From assembly GCA_020852035.1 (NCBI GenBank), contig JADZBR010000013.1, positions 1 through 12,203 of the forward strand: a stretch of 12,203 bases of DNA. Direction: 5' to 3'. Within the stretch, counting starts at the first letter, position 1; each line of letters begins with the position of its first letter. Origin of the DNA: Caulobacteraceae bacterium. GTDB lineage: Bacteria; Pseudomonadota; Alphaproteobacteria; Caulobacterales; Caulobacteraceae. The position numbers and the translations under genes were made by a program. The notes under the pieces are model-generated. The model saw only the letters and a list, made by a program, of their open reading frames with translations. It did not search any database and was not told where the DNA came from. Positions 1 through 6,905 of this stretch are shown in pieces.

Positions 1-158
1 CCGCTGGCCGCCAGGCCCCGCGCGATGCGGTTGGTCCGCCGGTGCAGCTCGCCGTAGGTCAGGGCCTTGTCGCCCGAGGAGACCGCGAGCCTGTCGGGCT
101 GGTTCTGGGCGTGCAGGGCGAGCTTGGCGCCCAGGGAAATCATACCGTCGTCGGCCAT
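1..158 (-). CDS. Acyl-CoA synthetase / AMP-dependent ligase, N-terminal fragment
   Basis: Only the first 52 codons are inside the window; the gene continues past the left edge. The reading frame starts at the ATG at 158 and has no stop. The visible N-terminus has the layout of the ANL superfamily (acyl-CoA synthetases, AMP-forming): an initial helix, then Q-P-D-R-L-A-V near residues 20-26, the L-T-Y-G-E-L element at about residues 33-38, and N-R-I-A-R-G-L-A near 43-50. Such enzymes activate a carboxylic acid with ATP to an acyl-adenylate and then to the CoA thioester in the cytoplasm. Catalytic motifs (P-loop, A5, A8, A10) lie outside the window, so the substrate cannot be judged. A purine-rich AGGGACGG lies about 13 bases before the ATG; a second in-frame ATG at codon 6 has no better ribosome site. 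Family is likely; exact enzyme unknown. Confidence 0.8.
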   Translation of the reverse strand, partial: MADDGMISLGAKLALHAQNQPDRLAVSSGDKALTYGELHRRTNRIARGLAAS

Positions 159-279
159 CTTGAAAATCGTTCCGTCCCTGAAAATGACTTTAAGACCCCG
201 GCTTCGTCGCGTCCGGTCGGCCGCCCGATCAATGAGGCGACGGGTTATTTTCCAACGCCGGCCCGACCTTCCGCAAGGG
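159..279. other. Intergenic spacer, presumed promoter of the acyl-CoA synthetase gene
   Basis: This 121-base spacer separates the stop of the PAP2 gene from the start of the acyl-CoA synthetase gene, both on the minus strand. It contains A/T-richer patches (around 177-192 and 243-253) that could hold a minus-strand promoter, but I cannot find a convincing -35/-10 pair at correct spacing. No coding potential and no clear hairpin were seen. Confidence 0.4.
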
Positions 280-1008
280 TCAAGTGAAGGCCGCGCGCCG
301 CGCGATCAGGAACGCCGCCAGCCAGCAGCCGCCGGCCCAGGCCGACCCCAGGCCCCAGCCGGCCAGCACGTCGCTGGGCCAATGCACCCCGAGATAGACC
401 CGGCTCGCGCCCACCAGCAGCGTCAGCAGCACCGCCGCGCCGAGCGCCCAGATGCGGATTCGCCGCCGCGTGGAAAACCGCGAGACCAGCGCCCCCAGCG
501 TCAGGAAGACCACCGCCGACAGCATGGCGTGGCCGGACGGGAAGCTGGCGTTCACCGCTTCCACCGCATGCCAGGCCGGGTCGGGCCGGTCGCGGTCGAA
601 GACCGCCTTCAGGCCCTGCGAGAGCGCCAGCCCGCCGCCGGCCGCGATCACCACCAGCGCCGCTTCCAGCCGCCGCCGAAGTCCCAGGAAGAGGCCCGCC
701 GCTAGGAATACGAGAAGCCCCAGCACCGCCAGCGAGCCCAGCGAGGTGAAGTCGACGGCCATCGTCTTCAGCCAGGCCGGCCCGATCGGTTCCGACAGCC
801 GGCCCGGATCGCGCAGCAGCCGCATGATCGCTTCATCGACGCCGCGCGTGTCGCCCTCGGCCATGTCGTCGGCGATCTCCAGGAACGACAGCAGCCCGGC
901 GAGCGCCCCGAACAACACCAGGAAGCCGACTTTTTCCGCCACGAACGCGCGCCACGCCGCCCGCACCAGCCTGACGGCGTCCGCCGGTCCTGCGGGGGTC
1001 TGGGTCAT
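280..1008 (-). CDS. PAP2-family membrane phosphatase
   Basis: A 242-residue integral membrane protein with the complete three-part signature of the type 2 phosphatidic acid phosphatase (PAP2) superfamily. Motif C1 is K134-x6-R141-P142. Motif C2 is P157-S158-G159-H160, with H160 the expected acid/base. Motif C3 is S202-R203 followed by H209 and D213, with H209 the expected nucleophile. About six hydrophobic segments surround these motifs (roughly 27-46, 89-110, 114-132, 158-177, 185-201 and 213-237), placing the active site at the periplasmic face as is usual. Likely substrates in this family are undecaprenyl pyrophosphate, phosphatidic acid, PGP or lipid A phosphates; the sequence does not decide between them. 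The ATG at 1008 lacks a strong Shine-Dalgarno sequence; a GTG at codon 15 with AGG just before it is a possible alternative start. Family assignment is firm, substrate unknown. Confidence 0.92.
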   Translation of the reverse strand: MTQTPAGPADAVRLVRAAWRAFVAEKVGFLVLFGALAGLLSFLEIADDMAEGDTRGVDEAIMRLLRDPGRLSEPIGPAWLKTMAVDFTSLGSLAVLGLLVFLAAGLFLGLRRRLEAALVVIAAGGGLALSQGLKAVFDRDRPDPAWHAVEAVNASFPSGHAMLSAVVFLTLGALVSRFSTRRRIRIWALGAAVLLTLLVGASRVYLGVHWPSDVLAGWGLGSAWAGGCWLAAFLIARRAAFT

Positions 1009-1058
1009 GACGGCGATGCTAGGCCGTGCGCGCGCCGGATTCGAGCCTTCGCGCGGCC

Positions 1059-1087
1059 TTGCGGAGCCAGGGCCGGATCGCTAGGTT
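1059..1087 (+). promoter_or_regulatory. Candidate promoter of tRNA-Ser(CGA)
   Basis: TTGCGG (1059-1064) and TAGGTT (1082-1087) are separated by exactly 17 bases. The -10 region reads GCTAGGTT, close to the GCTA-type -10 element known for the housekeeping sigma factor of Caulobacter. It would start transcription near 1094, about 40 bases before the tRNA. Assigned by eye only. Confidence 0.45.
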
Positions 1088-1136
1088 CCGCGCCTTCGCT
1101 CGGCGGGGGCTGATCGTCCCCGGGCCAAAGCGCCCC

Positions 1137-1251
<115 letters not shown>

Positions 1252-1257
<6 letters not shown>

Positions 1258-1950
1258 CGCTGGCTTGGCAACCCTGACCGGCGGCTCGGCATAGGACGCC
1301 TGCGCCCAGATCGCCTCGTCCGGGGCGGCCAGCATCGCCCGGTAGGCCTTCTCCGGATAGGCCATGTGCGGCTTGGCCGGATCGTAGGGCGGCTGCGGCG
1401 CGGGGCTCGCGCCGGCGTAGGGCGCGGGCGCGCGGAAACGTGCGGCTTCCTCATCGCTGATTCCGGCCTTGGCCAGCACCGACGGGTCGATCCAGGCGGC
1501 CGGGTCGATGGGCTCGTGCGAGGTGGCGACCTCCAGCGTCATCTGGTCGGGGCCGGCGAAATAGATCGAGCGGCACATGCCGTGGTCGATGGGACCGATC
1601 ACATTCACCCCGTGCCCGCGGATGCGATCGCGCATGGCCAGCAGTTCGGCGTCGGTGTCGACCCCGAAGGCCAGGTGCTGCAGCGTGCCGGGCGCCGAGG
1701 GCGAGGCGCCGTTGCCGGCGTGGGTCTTGCCGAGCTCGATGGGGATCTGGTCGACGTCGGGCAGCTGGACGATCGAGAAGTAGCTGTGGTCGTTCATCCG
1801 CAGGAAGGCGTGCAGGCCGCCGGGCACGCCGTGCATGTCGAAGAGGGCGACCAGCGGGCAGCCCATGACCTCCGAGAAGAAGGCGATGTGCTTCTTGATG
1901 TCGCCGGCCATGAAGGCGAGGTGGTGGATGCCGTTCGGGTGCTGGCCCAT
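1252..1950 (-). CDS. VOC-superfamily metalloenzyme (glyoxalase/extradiol dioxygenase fold)
   Basis: A 232-residue protein with two paired beta-alpha-beta-beta-beta modules typical of the vicinal oxygen chelate fold. Module 1 opens with H-H-L-A-F at residues 9-13. Module 2 opens with Q-H-L-A-F-G-V-D at 91-98. Module 2 ends with L-E-V-A around E140. H10 (or H9), H92 and E140 are the expected metal-binding triad. Residues from about 145 form a Pro/Ala-rich tail not needed for the fold. Family members include extradiol dioxygenases, glyoxalase I, epimerases and fosfomycin-resistance enzymes; the substrate is not decidable here. The start at 1950 is fixed by a very good ribosome site, GGAGGAG, a few bases upstream. 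It is divergent from the hydrolase/CoA-transferase operon across 77 bases, suggesting a role in the same catabolic route. Fold is confident, reaction is not. Confidence 0.85.
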
Positions 1951-1953
1951 GGT

Positions 1954-1961
1954 CTCCTCCT
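1954..1961 (-). promoter_or_regulatory. Strong ribosome binding site of the VOC gene
   Basis: On the minus strand this reads AGGAGGAG, five bases or fewer before the ATG at 1950. It is a near-perfect anti-Shine-Dalgarno match and the strongest such site in the window, which fixes the start. Confidence 0.8.
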
Positions 1962-2027
1962 GTGGTTTTTGCGACGTAATCAGAAAGATCGCCCGCAGGT
2001 AAAGGGCGCCGCTACGGAAGGAACTAC

Positions 2028-3179
2028 ATGGCGATCGTCCGCGAACCCTACGGCTATTCTTACGCCGAGAAGAGCCGGCTGAAGGAAACCTACGGCGGCC
2101 CCGAGGGCCAGGTGTTCGTCGAGTGCATGCGTATCCGGCCGGACACCGGGACCTCGAAGACCGCGATCCTCTTCAGCCATCCGATCGGCGGCGGCTCGTT
2201 CCTGCCGCTGGTCACGGCGCTGGCGCGGGCAGGACGGCACGTCATCTACTGCAACACCCGCTACCGGGGGAACGACACGGCGCTGATCCTGGAGAAGTGC
2301 GTGCTGGACCTGGGCGCCTGCATCGCCGACCTGAAGACGCGGTTCGGCTATGAGAAGGTGGTGCTGGGCGGCTGGTCCGGCGGCGGCTCGCTGTCGCTGT
2401 TCTACCAGGACCAGGCGACCAGGCCGACGATCACGCTGACGCCGGCGGGCGATGCGGCCGACCTGGTCGCGGCGGGCCTGCAGCCGGCCGACGGGGTGAT
2501 GCTGCTGGCCGCCCACATCAGCCGCTCGGTGACCCTGACGGAGTGGATGGACCCCTCGATCCTCGACGAGGACCGGCCGTTCGAGCGCGACCGGACCTTG
2601 AACATCTACGCCGCCGACTGCCCGGCCCAGCCGCCCTATTCGCCCGAGTTCGTCGCCCGCTTCCGCGAAGCGCAGGTCGAGCGCAACCGCCGCATCACCG
2701 CCCGCGTGCGCCGGACGCTCGCCGAGCTGAAGACCGTCGACCCGGACATGGAGCGCCCCTTCGTGGTTCACGGCACGATGTGCGACGTGCGCTGGACCGA
2801 TCCGGCGCAGGACCCCTCCGACCGCCGCCCCGGGACCTGCTACCTCGGCGAGCCGCGCATCGCCAACGACGGGCCGGTGGGGCTGGCGCGGTTCGCCACC
2901 CTGCGCTCGTGGCTCTCGCAGTGGAGCTACGACGAGAGCCGCGCCCACGGCGAGAAGAACGCCGCCAACGTCACCTGCCCCAGCCTGACCATCAACAACA
3001 CCGCCGACCTCGCCTGCACGCCCAGCCATGCGCGGCGGCTGCACGCGGCGCTGGCCTCCGGCGACAAGACCTATGTCGATATCGAGGGCGCCGATCACTA
3101 CTACATGGAACGGCCGGACCTCCTGCCGAAGGCGACGGCGGCGGTGACCGGCTGGCTGGACGAACGAGGCTTTTCATGA
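2028..3179 (+). CDS. Alpha/beta-hydrolase family protein
   Basis: A 383-residue, apparently cytoplasmic protein with no signal peptide. The alpha/beta-hydrolase core is visible. A strand ends in L-F-S-H-P-I-G-G-G (48-56), a likely oxyanion region. The nucleophile elbow is G115-W116-S117-G118-G119. The acid candidate is D327 in N-N-T-A-D, and the base is H357 in G-A-D-H-Y-Y. Some 210 residues separate nucleophile and acid, so the protein has a large cap or insertion (about 140-320). At 383 residues it is longer than simple esterases. GGAAGGA just before the ATG at 2028 supports the start. The gene overlaps the next one by four bases (ATGA), so the two should be translationally coupled. Coupling to a CoA-transferase suggests hydrolysis of an ester, lactone, thioester or C-C bond in a catabolic path. 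The substrate is unknown. Confidence 0.85.
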   Translation: MAIVREPYGYSYAEKSRLKETYGGPEGQVFVECMRIRPDTGTSKTAILFSHPIGGGSFLPLVTALARAGRHVIYCNTRYRGNDTALILEKCVLDLGACIADLKTRFGYEKVVLGGWSGGGSLSLFYQDQATRPTITLTPAGDAADLVAAGLQPADGVMLLAAHISRSVTLTEWMDPSILDEDRPFERDRTLNIYAADCPAQPPYSPEFVARFREAQVERNRRITARVRRTLAELKTVDPDMERPFVVHGTMCDVRWTDPAQDPSDRRPGTCYLGEPRIANDGPVGLARFATLRSWLSQWSYDESRAHGEKNAANVTCPSLTINNTADLACTPSHARRLHAALASGDKTYVDIEGADHYYMERPDLLPKATAAVTGWLDERGFS

Positions 3180-4360
3180 CCGGACCCCTGAGCGACCTGA
3201 AGGTGGTGGAGTTCGGCCAGCTGATCGCCGGCCCCTTCTGCGGCCCGCTGCTGGGCGACATGGGCGCCACCGTCATCAAGGTCGAGCCGCCGCAGGCGGG
3301 CGACCCGATGCGCCAGTGGGGCCGCGGCGACCCGCCCGTGTGGTGGGAGGTGATCGCCCGCAACAAGCGCTCGGTCTCGCTGAACCTGCGCGATCCGCGC
3401 GGCCAGGACCTGGCGCGCCGGCTGATCGCCGAGGCCGACGTGATGATCGAGAACTTCAAGCCGGGGACGCTGGAGGGCTGGGGGCTCGACCCGGTCGAGC
3501 TGCTCAAGGCGCACCCCCGGCTGATCGTCGTGCGGATGTCCGGCTACGGCCAGACCGGCCCCTACTCCGACCGCCCCGGCTTCGGCGGCATCGCCGAGGC
3601 GGTGGGCGGCTGGCGGCGGATCGTCGGCGATCCGGACCGGCCGCCCGCGCGCATGGGCGTCTCGATCGGCGACAGCCTGGCGGCGACCTACGGCTGCATG
3701 GGCGTGCTGGCGGCGCTGCACCACCGGGCGCGCACCGGCGAGGGCCAGATCGTCGACAGCGCGCTCTACGAGTCCGTGCTGCAGGTGATGGAGAGCATGG
3801 TCGCCGAATACGCCGTCGCCGGCGTGGTGCGCGAGCGATCCGGCGCCATCCTGCCGGGCATCGCCCCCTCCAACGTCTACCGCTGCGCCGACGGCGACTA
3901 CATGATCGGCGCCAACCAGGACGGGCTCTTCCGGCGCCTCTGCCAGGCGATGGGGCGGCCGGAGCTGGCCGACGACCCACGCTACGCCGACCACGTCTCG
4001 CGCGGCCGCCACCAGGGCGAGCTCGACGCCCTGATCGAGGCCTGGACGCGCCGCCACACGGTGGCCGAGGTCGAGGCCGCCATGCTGGCCGCCGCCGTGC
4101 CCTCCGGGCGCCTCTATGCGCCGGCCGACATGCTGGACGATCCGCACTTCGCCGCACGCGAGGCGATCGTCGAGGTCGATCATCCGCGATGGGCGGGCCT
4201 GAAGATGCAGGGCGTCTTCCCGAAATTCTCGCGCACGCAAGGGTCGATCCGCCGCGTCGCGCCGCAGAGCGTGGGCGAGCACAACGGCGAAGTCCTCGGC
4301 GAGCGGCTGGGCCTCACGCGCGAACAGTTGGACGAGCTTGACGCCGAGGGGGTGATCTGA
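3176..4360 (+). CDS. Family III CoA-transferase (CaiB/BaiF/Frc type)
   Basis: A 394-residue enzyme matching family III acyl-CoA transferases along its whole length. The N-terminal nucleotide-fold segment has L-S-D-L-K-V-V-E-F and A-G-P-F (5-21), then G-D-M-G-A-T-V-I-K-V-E-P-P (27-39). A-R-N-K-R-S-V-S-L-N-L (61-71) and M-I-E-N-F-K-P-G (90-97) are strongly conserved in the family, as is S-G-Y-G-Q-T-G-P-Y (122-130). D166 in S-I-G-D-S-L is the expected catalytic aspartate, equivalent to Asp169 of formyl-CoA transferase. These enzymes move CoA between a donor thioester and an acid through a covalent aspartyl intermediate. The frame is open upstream to 2543, but the real start is the ATG at 3176: homology begins there, GAGG precedes it, and it overlaps the hydrolase stop as ATGA. 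Donor and acceptor acids are unknown. Confidence 0.92.
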   Translation: MTGPLSDLKVVEFGQLIAGPFCGPLLGDMGATVIKVEPPQAGDPMRQWGRGDPPVWWEVIARNKRSVSLNLRDPRGQDLARRLIAEADVMIENFKPGTLEGWGLDPVELLKAHPRLIVVRMSGYGQTGPYSDRPGFGGIAEAVGGWRRIVGDPDRPPARMGVSIGDSLAATYGCMGVLAALHHRARTGEGQIVDSALYESVLQVMESMVAEYAVAGVVRERSGAILPGIAPSNVYRCADGDYMIGANQDGLFRRLCQAMGRPELADDPRYADHVSRGRHQGELDALIEAWTRRHTVAEVEAAMLAAAVPSGRLYAPADMLDDPHFAAREAIVEVDHPRWAGLKMQGVFPKFSRTQGSIRRVAPQSVGEHNGEVLGERLGLTREQLDELDAEGVI

Positions 4361-4383
4361 GGACGCAGGGCCCTCCCCCTCAG
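4357..4383. terminator. Inverted repeat spanning two convergent stop codons
   Basis: CTGAGG (4357-4362) is an exact inverted match to CCTCAG (4378-4383). The left arm contains the TGA stop of the CoA-transferase and the right arm contains the TGA stop of the minus-strand channel-like gene. The 15-base interior has a small AGGGCCCT palindrome. No T tract follows, so a bidirectional terminator role is a suggestion only. Confidence 0.4.
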
Positions 4384-6791
4384 AGCATCCCCAGCGTCCG
4401 CCCCGGCACGTCGGCCACATAGGTCGCCGCCAGGCCCGTCGGCGGGCCGGCGAGGCGGGGGGAAAAGCCGGCGGGCGCGGACCCGGGCGCGGCGCGCCAG
4501 CGCAGGGTCTCGGCGGTGCCGCCGGGGCGTTCGGCGCGGCTCTTCAGGGCCGCCAGCAGCACCTCGCAGCGGCGGGCGATGTACAGCGACTGGCGCTGGT
4601 AGCCGCCTTCGCGGCTGTCCGCGGCCGGCAGGTCGACGATGCGCGCGCCCGGCCGCACGGCCAGCGCCTCGGCCGCGGCCAGCAGCCGCTCGCGCGCCGC
4701 CGGCCAGTCCGTCGCCCGGTCGGCCAGGCCCGCCGCGCCCGCCTTCCAGCGCGTCTCGAAATCGGCGACCGTCGTCTCCAGCCGCACCGCCCGGGGCGAC
4801 ACCAGCCGCCAGGGCAGCCCCAACCGTGTCAGCGCCGCCCCGGCCGCCTGCGCGGCGACGAGGTCGGCGCCCGGCGCCAGCGGCGAGACCAGGGTCACAT
4901 GCCGCTCGACCGCGGCCGGCCCCAGGGTCTCGGTCGTCCACCGGCCGACGGTGTCGCGCCACCAGGCCAGCTCCTCCTCGGAAAGGTCGGTCGAGCCCAC
5001 CAGCCCGACCCACAGGTCCCAGCGCGCGCCGTCGGCCTCCCGACGCGGCAGCAGCCCGCCGTCGAGGGCGGCGATCTGCTCGCGGTCGAGGTCCTGGGTC
5101 GCCGGCGGCAGGTCCTCGAACGGGTAGAGGCAGTCGTGGACCAGGGCGGCGTTGTCGCGCACCGGGCCGGGTCGCCAGCCCTCCAGCAGCCGGTCGACGT
5201 TCCAGGCCGCGTGCTCCAGCGCCGCCAGCCGCTCGGCGGTCTCCGGCGCGGTGAGGCGCAGCGACGGGTGCAGCCGCACCGGACCGGGCGGCGCATGGGC
5301 CCCGGCGGCCAGCAGCTTGGCCGGCGCGTGGGCCGCGGCCCGGCGATTGGACCGCTTGTAGGTGGCCGAGAGGCTGTCCCAGGGGGCCAGCGAGTCGGTC
5401 GCCGCCGACGGCGCCTGTCCCGCCGCGCTCAACGCCCGGTGGGCGTCCAGGTAGTTCTCGTGGATCGCGCGGGCCGTGGCGTCGAGCGCGGCGATGGCCG
5501 GCCAGGCGCAGAGCGCCGGGGAGACGGCGAAAGGCTCGAACACCTCGGCCAGCCGCGCCGTGGTCGCCAGCGGCCGGGCGAGGCCGGCGACCGCATCGGG
5601 AGACCTGGCGGCGAAGAAGATCGGCGCGCGCCAGACGCCCAGCCGGCGCAGGGCGTCGCGCAGGGCCAGGGCCGGTTGCAGGGCGTCGGCGCCCTCGCGG
5701 CCGGCGACGACGAGGGCGGTCACCGGGCCGGCTTGCGCGATCGTCTCGGCGGTCGCCGCGTCCAGCAACCGCGTGCAGGGGTCGAGCGCCACCGGCGCGA
5801 GCTCGGCCGCCTCGCCGGCGCCGGGATGGGCCAGCCGGATCTGGTCGATCACCCGGCCGGGGTCCTCGGCCATCACCGTCAGGCGCGGGCGGTCCAGCCC
5901 GGGCATGACGCTGGTGCGAAGGATCTGGCCGGCGAGGGCGCAGATCAGCCGGCCCTCGCCCTGCAGCAGCACATGCAGGCGCGGGGCGCCCATCAGGTCG
6001 CAGAGCTCGTGCAGCCGCGCGTGGTCGGCGAAGGTGCGGGCCGCCAGGTCCTCCACCGACAGCGGGTCCAGCGCCCGGGTCGCCGCGCCTTCGGCCAGGC
6101 CGCGGCGGATCAGCGGGTCGGAGACCATCACCCGCACGTCCGGCCGCGGCGGCGCCTCGTCGGCCAGGCTCTCCACGGCCGCGGCGATCTTCAGGTTGAC
6201 GATGTCGTCGCCGGCCCCGGCGATCACCGTGTGGGCGCGGCCGGCCTTGGCGCGGCGCAGCACCGCCGGGTCGCGGGCGTCGCCGACCAGCCAGACGCCG
6301 GCCTGGCGCTCGACGAAGGCGCGGCCCTCCTCGTCGGCGGCGACGTCGATGGCGACGACCTGCCGGCCGGCCTCCGCGGCGATGGCCCGCCCGCGGTCGC
6401 CGAAGCCGGCGATCACCACGTGGTCGCGCATGCGCGAGAGGCGAAAGCCCTGCCAGATCTCGGTGATCACGCCCCAGAACAGCCGTGCGACCCCGATCAG
6501 CACCGTCACAGGGCCGGCGAAGCGGGCGAGGCCGATCCAGAGGCTGTCGTAGCAGCGCCCGAGGAACAGGCCGCCGTCGCCGAGCTCGAACAGCAGGAAG
6601 AGGTGGTAGAGCGGGTCGGTGAAGTAGCTGAAGGCGCCCACCGAGCGGCATTCGCCGTCGTCCGCCGGGGTGCTGAAGAGAAGGCCCGCGACGCCCATCA
6701 GCAGGGTGGCGGCGAGGCCGAAGAGCAGCAGCCGGTCGAGCGTGCGACGCACGGACTCGACCTTCGGCCCGGGCCTTAAGTGCCCGCTCAT
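4380..6791 (-). CDS. Channel-like membrane protein with TrkA-N/RCK, RyR and SLOG domains
   Basis: An 803-residue multidomain protein. TM1 lies at about 19-39 and TM2 at about 92-111. The segment between them (51-90, including F-T-D-P-L-Y-H-L-F) resembles a pore loop in position but has no T-x-G-Y-G-D potassium filter. A TrkA-N/RCK Rossmann domain follows (123 to about 240) with the nucleotide motif G129-F-G131-D-R-G134 and a D149 acidic end. A second Rossmann-like region covers roughly 300-430. A RyR domain spans about 468-577: W471, S481-N482, E526-H527, W530, E537-G538-W539, H552, P557, D569. A C-terminal SLOG-type domain spans about 592-765: V-G-L-V-G-S-T, P-L-A-P-G641-A-D643, D677-F678, G757-G-T-A-E761. 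The cytoplasmic parts should bind nucleotides and gate the membrane part. It is divergent from a membrane TIR gene, consistent with sensing an NAD-derived signal. GGGGGCG precedes the ATG at 6791. Domain calls are by motif; function is inferred. Confidence 0.82.
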   Translation of the reverse strand: MSGHLRPGPKVESVRRTLDRLLLFGLAATLLMGVAGLLFSTPADDGECRSVGAFSYFTDPLYHLFLLFELGDGGLFLGRCYDSLWIGLARFAGPVTVLIGVARLFWGVITEIWQGFRLSRMRDHVVIAGFGDRGRAIAAEAGRQVVAIDVAADEEGRAFVERQAGVWLVGDARDPAVLRRAKAGRAHTVIAGAGDDIVNLKIAAAVESLADEAPPRPDVRVMVSDPLIRRGLAEGAATRALDPLSVEDLAARTFADHARLHELCDLMGAPRLHVLLQGEGRLICALAGQILRTSVMPGLDRPRLTVMAEDPGRVIDQIRLAHPGAGEAAELAPVALDPCTRLLDAATAETIAQAGPVTALVVAGREGADALQPALALRDALRRLGVWRAPIFFAARSPDAVAGLARPLATTARLAEVFEPFAVSPALCAWPAIAALDATARAIHENYLDAHRALSAAGQAPSAATDSLAPWDSLSATYKRSNRRAAAHAPAKLLAAGAHAPPGPVRLHPSLRLTAPETAERLAALEHAAWNVDRLLEGWRPGPVRDNAALVHDCLYPFEDLPPATQDLDREQIAALDGGLLPRREADGARWDLWVGLVGSTDLSEEELAWWRDTVGRWTTETLGPAAVERHVTLVSPLAPGADLVAAQAAGAALTRLGLPWRLVSPRAVRLETTVADFETRWKAGAAGLADRATDWPAARERLLAAAEALAVRPGARIVDLPAADSREGGYQRQSLYIARRCEVLLAALKSRAERPGGTAETLRWRAAPGSAPAGFSPRLAGPPTGLAATYVADVPGRTLGML

Positions 6792-6846
6792 GCGACGCCC
6801 CCGGATGCTCGCCCGCTGTGCAGCTGATCGTCCCGCGCGCGAGGGC

Positions 6847-6877
6847 GCTTGGCAAGCACGCCTTCGCCGGTGTTAAC
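6847..6877. promoter_or_regulatory. Candidate divergent promoter/operator of the TIR and channel genes
   Basis: The 114-base spacer between the two divergent genes contains the palindrome GCTTG-G-CAAGC (6847-6857). It supplies a -35-like TTGGCA for the plus strand and TTGCCA for the minus strand. GTTAAC (6872-6877) sits 17 bases after TTGGCA and could be a weak plus-strand -10, giving a leader of about 22 bases before the GTG. The minus-strand partner GACGAT is weak. Read by eye; low certainty. Confidence 0.3.
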
Positions 6878-6894
6878 CTGTCCGCCACGCCATC

Positions 6895-6900
6895 GGGGGA
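6895..6900 (+). promoter_or_regulatory. Ribosome binding site deciding the GTG start of the TIR gene
   Basis: GGGGGA lies five bases before the GTG at 6906. The TIR homology begins directly after this GTG (A-H-D-L-F-I-S-Y). A longer frame from a TTG at 6849 has no ribosome site and would overlap the candidate promoter, so the GTG is preferred. Confidence 0.6.
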
Positions 6901-6905
6901 CGCGC

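Noticed and set aside
1990..2008. CGCCC/GGGCG inverted repeat upstream of the hydrolase gene as an operator or attenuator
   Set aside because: Only five base pairs with a nine-base loop; expected by chance at this GC content.
2543..3175. Upstream 211-codon extension of the CoA-transferase frame
   Set aside because: It lies inside the hydrolase gene in another frame, is Arg/Pro/Ala-rich as GC shadows are, and family homology begins exactly at the ATG at 3176.
4180..6888. 902-codon minus-strand open frame, and a 626-codon plus-strand frame (4899-6779), over the channel-like gene
   Set aside because: Both are shadow frames in very GC-rich DNA with Arg/Gly/Ala-dominated composition and no recognisable domain, while the 803-residue frame has clear TM, RCK, RyR and SLOG motifs.
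6849..6905. TTG start giving a 19-residue longer TIR protein
   Set aside because: No ribosome site precedes it, the extra residues carry no homology, and the GTG at 6906 has GGGGGA at correct spacing.
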